Made by a program: the position numbers and the translations under genes | In this document: positions 55,791-64,000 of the stretch, piece by piece | Layout of the letters: the number at the start of each line of letters is the position of its first letter | Position numbering within the stretch: the stretch's first letter is position 1 | From: Alisma plantago-aquatica | Lineage: Eukaryota > Streptophyta > Magnoliopsida > Alismatales > Alismataceae | Direction of reading: 5' to 3' | Assembly: GCA_963693085.1 (NCBI GenBank) | Contig: OY856412.1 | Location: 345,016,957-345,080,956 of the forward strand | DNA: 64,000 bases | Notes under the pieces: model-generated | Databases searched by the model: none | Seen by the model: only the letters and a program-made list of their open reading frames with translations | What the model was told of the DNA's origin: nothing

Positions 55791-58700
55791 AGTTTTTATA
55801 CCATACTGATCCAAACTACCTATTTTGTCTATGTCTCATGACTTGATGAATCATGATCTTGGTCACCCTATTATGAGTCTTTTGACCTTAAAATAAGAAT
55901 ACCTATACTACACCTTGAAATAATCATAGGAAATATAAAAAACTCTATGCCTACTTGAATTTGAACCACACATTATGATAGACATTAAATCACTACTATA
56001 TCATTAAATTACTAATGATAAACTTTGAAGCTAAGTTGATCAAAACCACCAAAATGGATCTATCTAGGGATGTTGATGAGAATCTAATGTATGTACTTTT
56101 CTTTTTGAAATAGGTGATTACTCATGATTTAGATGGTCAAGTATATGTGAAAAATATTTGACCGGAGAACATGATTTAATAGTTATATGATTTGGATTTA
56201 ATTGGGTGAATGCTTGATATGTATGTATGCATGTTTACTTGCTCATATTGCAACGTAGTATTGTAATATTGTAATCAATGTTTTGCCTCATTGATTTTAT
56301 AATTGAACACATAATGTGAAACTTCATTATACCAACCTTGTGAACCTTCGTGTAATCTCAGGGTGAGGACAGAAGGCTAGGCATCAAATTTGAGTTGTCA
56401 AAGCTAGGGCAGACCTATTAATAAATAAGGTTGTTGATGGCTTTGATACTTAAGAACCCTCACGTACCCCTTCCAATGGGATGTTTGTCAAAGGCATTAT
56501 GATACATGATATTATTGGTTTAATGGAGTAAAATGACTAAATATAGGTTTTCACTTTGCTAATTACTTAAGTTCTATTGTTCCAATTCGTTTAATTGTAC
56601 AAATCTTTTCAAATTATATAAAAAACTATGACATGTGTATCTTGCTTCCCTATATTCAGTACCTTTTCAATTGATATGTTTCTTTCTTATATGTTTTAGG
56701 TTTATATATAGATTGAGAGAAGTGTCTTGTGATATAGTGTTCATATTGTACTATTTTATGATCTTAACTAGTTTACATGATGAAAATTGTATAATACTCT
56801 TAATCTATAATTGGAATTATGTAATGAATTATGTTTTATAATAATACTTATTGCATGTTGAGATTACATGGGTGTTTTCTTCCTATTGATGTTCATGTAT
56901 TTCACTTCTACATTTGCAGCTTGGTATTACCATTCTAGGGCATTGACTTTCTAGTCATGTGGTGTTTGGATTTGTGTAATAAATAATTCTGTGACAGATG
57001 GTATTAGATCATGAAAAAAACTACAACAAACATTTACTCACCATGAAACAAAAAATAAACTCAACCTCATATCTCAATCCTAGAAACTTAATAATTTTTT
57101 CATAGTGGACTAAGTAGACTTATCCTCTTATCTGGAACCCAGATATTCTATAACAAGGTGTAAACTCGTATAATTCGTCAAACCATTCTTTTCTCTTCCG
57201 CTTGTCCTAGAGTCTAGGTTGAAGGTTTAGGAGGGTGAGAAGAGTGAGATATCATAGTTGTAAACCCTAGACATATGTTCAATTCATGTGCTTAGGGTAG
57301 CCACACAAGTCTGCATTGTGTTTTCCCTACTTTTCTATGTGTCATACTACTAGAATGCCACATGAATGTGGAGACTCAATCTGTATTGATTTCATTTCAT
57401 TATAATGGAGGGTAGTTTTATATCACATGTTTAAATGTTGATGAGAACTTATTATAAATATAATATATGTATATATGAAAATAAGGACTAGAATGTGTAT
57501 GGTAACTATTGGTGGTATCAACAATGATAGAAATGCATACATTGTTGGGGCTTTTCAACTCGAAGTTAGCTCAAGACAAAGTTGGAGTGTGCTTGGAAGT
57601 ACTTTATTATTATATTAATGTAGTCTAGGCTCAAAACCATATCATAGTCTGCATCTAAGTTTGATTCTTTAATAGTAATTGATCGATTCAAGGACTCAAC
57701 TGCTTTCCCTGGAAACATTTCCATGTCATCCATGACATCAGGAAAAGATGTAGAGCGACTTCTATCTTGTTGTATTACATTGACAAAGAAATTAATTCAA
57801 TTGTGAGAGTTCTTGAAAATTACTAAGGCAAACCATATAACACTAACTTCTTCAACATTCATAATCTCATGCCACCCTAGGTGCTATACGTATACCATTG
57901 TAACATTTGGGGCGACAAATGGATCAAATGTGTAAAGGATGCCATATATATTTGTCCTTGTCTTTAGTTTTCATCTGTACCATGAAATAGTGGATAGACA
58001 CTTCTAAACCATTTTTTCTTTGATTTCCTATAAAGAGAGATGAGTTGAATAATATCACTCTCTCAATTATACTATAAAAGGAGTGAATAGGTTCTACTAG
58101 TTACAACAACAACACCAACCAATCAGATTGAATAACTTTCAGAATGGATCATTTTCCACAACTCACGCTCATCCATCCTTTTTCAACCATTTTATCAATT
58201 TTATGAAAAGTGTTTTCTCTTTTTCTTGGGAAACAACCAAAACCAACCACATAGTATACAAAATGATAACCACATTTCAATTTCTTAAACAAATTACACA
58301 TTGATACCCTACTTTGAAATTCCACAACTACTATCGTCACCTTGTATATAGAATCATAGCACGAGATGATAAATCCATGTACATTCATTACTAGTTAAAG
58401 TAAAATCCAAAAAACCCATGTTCTTCCCGTCAAGAAAAGGATGTGTACCACTCCAAAGACTACAAATAAATACTAGTTTCTAACTAATGCAATTGTCATG
58501 TAGCCTTGGATCATATGACCAATACCCTCATACGAATTTTGCATCTAAATCCTTACTCTCTTTTTTCAACGTGTATCCTCATTTCACTTGTTGTTTCATT
58601 AGACACCTGTTGTCATTCATTGTAACATGGATTTTGGTTACTATCTACAATGGTGATTGCAATAAGATCTTCTATGATTGAAGAATATCTTATCCCTATA

Positions 58701-61700
58701 GAAAATTAATAAATTCTAGAAATTACAACAATGCCATCATCCAATCAGATTTCCCTATTTCCAAATCTCCTTACCTATTCTCTCCTTTTTTCAAACATTT
58801 TATCCATTTTATGAGTTGTTTTTCTTCTTTTCTTTAAAAACAATCAAAACCCACCCTTCCTCACTGCCACACTATCACTATGTGTATTTTACATGATCCA
58901 ACTCCCGTAGTGTTTCTTGTAACCCAATAACTGGTTCCTAAACTTTCTCTAACCACTCTTTCTAACTCCCTCCCCACTATCCCACTGTCAAAAAATTAGG
59001 AAAAAACTAAAACCAATTGTTATCTTGAAATAACGACTCCCTCCCCATTATGACATCATCAAATAAAAAGGAATGAACTGAATCCAATATTTCTATTTAT
59101 CTTATGTTCATGGGAAAGAAATAAATAGGAAAATATGTCTTCACTAACTTGTAACTACCCCCCATCCACTTAGACGCTCTCTCTAAACTGACAATGTCTC
59201 TTCATTTTGACAAACTTCTCAACACTATGATAACCCACAGTTCATTGTCTTCAATATAATTACATATTGATACCCTTCCTTGAAATTCAATAACTAATAC
59301 CCACATCATAGAGATAGTATCATAGAACTATATGGTAATCTACATAAGTTCAATTTCTGTCAAAGTTAAATCTAAAATTTGATGTGTTCTACACCACAGA
59401 TTATAAATAAACCCCAATTTCTATCCAGTGCTTAGTTTTCATATTGCCATGGATCATATGATCAATACCATCATACTACTTCATCATATGATTGGATCTG
59501 TATTCTATTTTTTGGAAGGGTATCCTCATTTCACTTGTTCTTTTCTCAGATACATGTTGTTGTTTTTTGTATCATGGGTTTTGCTTGCTATCTACAATGG
59601 TGATAGCAATAAGATATGTAATTGTCGAGAAGATCATCTCCCTATAGACTGTTAATTTATTCATTTTGTTGGGAGTAATGAACACTGTGGCTATCATAGT
59701 TAGAATATTGTCTTAATTTCCTACTACAACATGGGAATGTAAGCATTTGGCACTTGTGTGACTATCGATTCGTAGATCAATTATGAAACACCCAAACATT
59801 CAAAGTGAGATATGCTACAATGTTTGGCATCCCGATCCCTTCCAAAGTGACACTTAGACACATCTGATGGTCTGCCTCGGTAACGGGGCAAACACTACTT
59901 ATCGGTAACTCCATGCTTTCCTACACTTCTAACATTCTTCATTACAACATCATTGAAGTCAAGTTGACAATGTGCAAAAATGCATTCTCTTAAAAGTACA
60001 ATGATGGCTCAAGTGTAGGATGTCGATTGCTACTTTTGTTGGACATACACAACAATGAAGGAGGACAAGAGCGATAACATTACATGTTCTTCCTATTAGA
60101 TCCCTCAAAGATAATAAACAACATTTTGTCGATCATATATCCTTCAACTACATTGGCATGCTGACAGGATGAAATCTAGTAAAATCATGTTTGTGCTTTC
60201 TACAACATTTGGTCGAACTATATTTCTACCACATGCTAAACCAATATCTCTATTAATTCATCTAGACCATAGTCAACTGAACCAAGTTTGACCCCACAAT
60301 CATAGAACACTAAGTTGAAGCATGATGGAGCACATATTTTGTCCCCCTCTTTTTTTGCACTATGAGAAAACTAGGTAATTCCTACATTTGTTCTAGCTGT
60401 ATTTTCATTATTTGTACTAAAAGCATCAATACCTTACAATTTTAATAAGCGTAGTTAAACTAAGTATGTTTAATCATAATAACTACAAAGGCATTATACT
60501 TTATACTTCACAATTTTAGAATTATATATACTAGATGAAACATTTTACTTTCCCACTTCCCCCGCCACAAATATTCTTTTTCTTATGTTTGTATCTTCCA
60601 TCCAAATATACAAATTTTCCCACCCACTACCTCCCTCATCCTCTTCACTTAAAACTTCCCTAAAACCAAAGATGACAAAAATCAAGCTCCATCGTCGGTA
60701 GGAAACTGGATATTATTTTCTACAATGCTCCATGGTACATTTGATGTGTGTGGACCCTGTAGTGTGACTGTCGTGTCTATGGTGATCAGATCTTATTTTA
60801 GAGGTGATCGTTTATTCTTTTAGAGTCAAAGCTTGATCAATTGTTCTATCAGTTAATCATATGTACATCCTTTTCTCTAACATATTCAACTATTCAAATC
60901 TTCAAGCAATATTACCCAAGTGCTCATCCGAGGAGTTTGTTTATGCCCCCTCCTCTCGAGCTTCCTTGATGGTTCCTCTATTATTCTATCACACTCAAAC
61001 TAGGTTGGGCCCACCTAGACCTCATGAGCCTCAACCTTGGCTTAATTTCCATCTCTGACCACCTCACCAAGCAATCTTTGATGGCACCCCTTCCCAATGA
61101 CACTTCATCCTGAGCTACATAGACATTTCTGATAATGAGGAACATGGATTCTTCACCTCCTTCACCATGGTGGAGTTCCTAAACCTATGGTCCTACCTTA
61201 TTTTGAACGTGTACCGCGTTTCCATCCTTGTTGATAAGGTCCCAATCATGTGTTGATTGGGGTGGTAGCCATATTTATAAATCCTCTGACCTATGTCACA
61301 TCCTTATTATGATTCATTCTATGAAAATAATTGATTTGATTATTTCTGATATTGGAAAGGTAACCCATTTCATACCATATTGAACTCTTTTTCCTAAAGC
61401 TTTAATAGGTCAGATCTTGGAATGTTGTTGAAACTCAATTTTGAGTCTCAATTTGATGAAATCTTGAACATTATCACGTTGATTATAAGATTATAGTTAA
61501 GTTTCTAGAATTACCTTGGTCTAGGTTATGAATTAACATTGAATACAATGATAATGAAATTGATCTTGATGTCATAAAATATTTCTAGAGTGTTTTTAAA
61601 ATTGAATGATCTCAACTACAATCTAAATGGGAATTTATATCCTATCTTTGAAATTTTTAGACCCATAATTTTTGATGTCAAAACCTTGACTCCTGGAATT

Positions 61701-62289
61701 TATTTACCAATTTGGCCACATGAATTTTTCTATTTATATTTATTTCCTTGAACCCCTCTGTTTGTATTTTGAGATCACCCTCAATATATACATTTGATGA
61801 CATTCATGTGAAAATCAATTTTATGATTATGTTTACCTTCAAGTCATAAACTTGAGATTAGGTCTTTTGTGAACTACCTAGGTATGGGACCATTCATTGA
61901 ATTTTATATGGAAATATGATGTTAAACTATGATGCCAGCCTTGGACTTTTGAATAACAAAATTTCAAGTATGAATTTGACAGAACACCTAGGGATGAACA
62001 AAATCTTTAAGAACTAACTTTGTGACTAGAAGTCATAGCTTATGATAGAACAAAGGATTTATAGTCCTTTGACCTACAAGGTGATCTATCCATTATGCTA
62101 GCTATGGAACAGTAAGGCTATATTTGATTTTAATGCTTCATTAATTATATTTGATAAAGTTGATAGCATGGTTTGAATGATATAAAATGACGATACCAAG
62201 ATGGTTATGATATGGAATATGAAGTCAAAATCCCGCTTAAGGATTTATTTATGTTTGAGGACGAAGTTTCTTTTAGAGTAGAGAGGATT
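55791..62289 (+). mobile_element. Possible non-coding chromovirus-like LTR element (E)
   Basis: Tentative. CTGTGACA at 56989-56996, followed by TGGTATTAGATC (56999-57010), resembles an LTR end and initiator tRNA-Met PBS. GAGGACGAAGTTTC, then a purine tract (about 62275-62289) and TGATGATGC, resembles the end of a chromovirus internal region and the start of a 3' LTR. The 5.3 kb between has no recognisable gag or pol, so E would be a LARD-type derivative. I could not match the proposed LTRs to each other by eye, which weakens the call. Confidence 0.35.
58098..59660. repeat. Old diverged tandem duplication
   Basis: Blocks of 58098-58690 recur in the same order in 58718-59660, for example CAATCAGATT near 58120 and 58742, ACATTGATACCC near 58300 and 59265, TATCCTCATTTCACTTGTT near 58575 and 59520, and CTACAATGGTGATWGCAATAAG near 58645 and 59594. 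The second copy has about 340 bp of extra sequence. The short ORFs in both are not conserved enough to suggest a protein. Confidence 0.6.
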
Positions 62290-64000
62290 TGATGATGCAA
62301 ACTTTATATCTCTCCTTCTTATATGTATAAGATACTAAATTTCACTTTTTGATGTGTTTATACTTCCCATGGTTGGTTTTGGATCATATGTTACTTATTT
62401 TGTCAATTTATGGTTGAGGAATTACCAATTTGATGGCAATTTTTCAAAGTTGAATGCATTAATGTACATTTTTATGCATTTGAGTTTTTAGACCCTTAAC
62501 TATCATTGTATGAACCAACATGTTTCCAAGAGCATAAAATAAGTTTTTGAATCAATGGTGAATGTTTCATATCAATAGAAAAGGTTTTGTAGTTGTGTAT
62601 TTTAACAAGAATAATCCATTCTTTGGCCTTTTATTTTCTTGTTCCTTGTATCTTTTCTAGGTCATATATTCCCTTACACTTTTCTCAAAAAATGAGAGGC
62701 CCCTATTCAAGAGGTTGTGGATCTCTCCTTGAATTAATGCCCATAGGTCACCGGCCATTCCCCTCACCTCCATGTGTCATGTGAGATATGGCCAATGGTG
62801 GATGACCATGTGAGGCACTCAAGCCTTGATCACCATGTCATTCTCCCCTTGATCTCTTAGCCCCAGCCACCTCTTCCATTTCAACCCTCTCTCCTCTACC
62901 AATCATGTCTAGATCCTTTTCCACTTCCTCCTCATTTTTGTTTAAGGTATTAGGCATAGACAGATTTACAACTTTGGGTTTTCTACCGGATTCCTCCTTT
63001 AACCTTTATTAGAATATCATTTACTTCATGACACCATGCTGGAGGCAACTAGTAATTAATCATGCCTCCATGAGGACTTCTTCCCTAGATCTGGTCAACA
63101 CCTTCTACTAGTGACTATTTCTATGGTTGTGTTGGGATCGATGGAGAAGATGCATGATTTCTATTGGCTACTTGGTGCCACAGAACCATTCTTACCCCAA
63201 TCTGAATCCTACTACCTAAATAGTAGTAAAAGGACTGAAGTGCCCATCCCTGAGTGGCTCGATCGAATCTCCCACACTACATATACAATAAGAAATAATA
63301 ACCCAAAAATAGGATATTTAAATAAAAACTAACCCAATTATGAGACTTTGTAGATTTATCTTTGACATCAGAGTTCATTGAATGGAAAAGTGATATATTC
63401 AGTGTTTCATTTGTTTTGCCTAAAATCAAGAAATTTGAAACATAATCATGCAATTGCATGGTATGCTATAAAAAACAAGTAAAATAGTTTATATGAAAAG
63501 AGTATACTTGTCGAAGAGTAGTAGTTCAGGTGGTCGCAACACGGGGCCCCTCATGAAGGGTCCTGGGTTCGAATTCCTCTGGTGGTGTTGTTCGGAATCG
63601 TTTCTCATGTAGCGCAATCGGTGTCTACGTGACTTAATGGGCTATGCTCTTTATGGGATGGGGTTGAGCTCCCCAGGTTGGGCTTGGCGCAAGCCTTACG
63701 AGTCTCTTGGGTTACCAAAAAAGAAAAGAGTATACTTGGAAGGAATTTTATTCAAGAAAAGTATAACAAGATATTTTCCAAATACAACATTTATTCAACA
63801 AGATATTTATTTCAAATAATTGAATTTTTATCACAAGTTCCCATTATGTTGTAATTGAGAAGCATGCTTATATATTATGTGTGACTCCATTTCCCCAACG
63901 CAATAGGGAGGTCACCAGTCTCCTTCTCTCCATATAAGGTAGGATGCCAATGTATAAGTCCACCTCCTAATGAGGGGTTTTCTTGCACTCAATATCAACA
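62290..64000 (+). other. Possible start of 3' LTR of element E, and right-edge sequence
   Basis: Starts TGATGATGCAAAC after the purine tract and runs off the window. No gene is seen. A SINE lies inside it. Confidence 0.3.
63511..63722 (+). mobile_element. SINE with 16-bp TSD
   Basis: 212-bp tRNA-derived SINE. A box GTAGTTCAGGTGG (63521-63533) and B box GGGTTCGAATTCC (63565-63577). The 3' end GGGTTACC plus A-run is like the SINE at 38993. The TSD GAAAAGAGTATACTTG is exact at 63495-63510 and 63723-63738, suggesting recent insertion. Confidence 0.9.

Noticed and set aside
56635..56841. 68-aa hydrophobic ORF
   Set aside because: AT-rich sequence gives hydrophobic translations by chance. There is no supporting context.
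63521..63577. tRNA gene
   Set aside because: A and B boxes are present, but there is no cloverleaf. The sequence has an A-tail and TSDs, so it is a SINE.

Overview
The window is nuclear DNA of a flowering plant. It is built almost wholly of transposable elements nested inside one another, and no ordinary host gene was found. The plant assignment rests on element types seen in the sequence: two Ty3/gypsy elements of the Athila/Tat type primed by tRNA-Asp, a Ty1/copia element primed by initiator tRNA-Met, a Cassandra TRIM carrying 5S-rRNA-like sequence, and a CACTA (En/Spm) transposon with a TNP2 transposase. I cannot name the species.

The nesting can be read from terminal sequences and target-site duplications (TSDs). 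A Cassandra element (10272 to about 55790, minus strand) was hit near one LTR end by gypsy element A (10279-51926, minus strand, TSD TAGCA on both sides). A contains gypsy element B (15490-37949, plus strand, inserted in the RNase H region of A). The 5' LTR of B contains copia element C (16726-25770, minus strand). B also carries a 442-bp LINE fragment with a 9-bp TSD, and A carries a SINE with a 13-bp TSD. The 5' LTR of A holds a 7,591-bp CACTA element (42979-50569, TSD GAA) with an intact 1,082-aa transposase. A further 3-kb insertion (D, 52554-55596) splits the other Cassandra LTR.

Left part (1-12188): a 3.2-kb segment made of flank plus truncated A-type LTR is present three times in tandem (244-3411, 3412-9014, 9015-12188). 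The middle unit carries a second Cassandra element and a decayed copia pol fragment. Right part (55791-64000): AT-rich sequence without recognisable genes. It has weak signs of a large chromovirus-like, non-coding LTR element (possible PBS at 56999, polypurine tract at about 62275-62289), an old internal tandem duplication, and one SINE with a 16-bp TSD.

Coding capacity: the gag, protease, RT, RNase H and integrase sequences of A, B and C are recognisable, but broken by stops, frameshifts and lost catalytic residues. The CACTA element is the only apparently intact coding unit. Besides TNP2 it carries a 138-aa ORF that resembles a plant B3 DNA-binding domain and a small two-exon ORF rich in His/Asp/Glu.

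Most interesting signals: (1) families A, B and C each carry a private array of near-palindromic, CpG-containing motifs just upstream of an LTR TATA box or in the same LTR region, and B repeats its array internally 27 bp upstream of a second TATA box in front of its extra Athila-type ORF; (2) a hairpin with one compensatory base change lies about 100 nt after the integrase stop in both A and B; (3) the CACTA element pairs a B3-like ORF with GTCGG inverted subterminal repeats and holds a perfect 196-bp palindrome.
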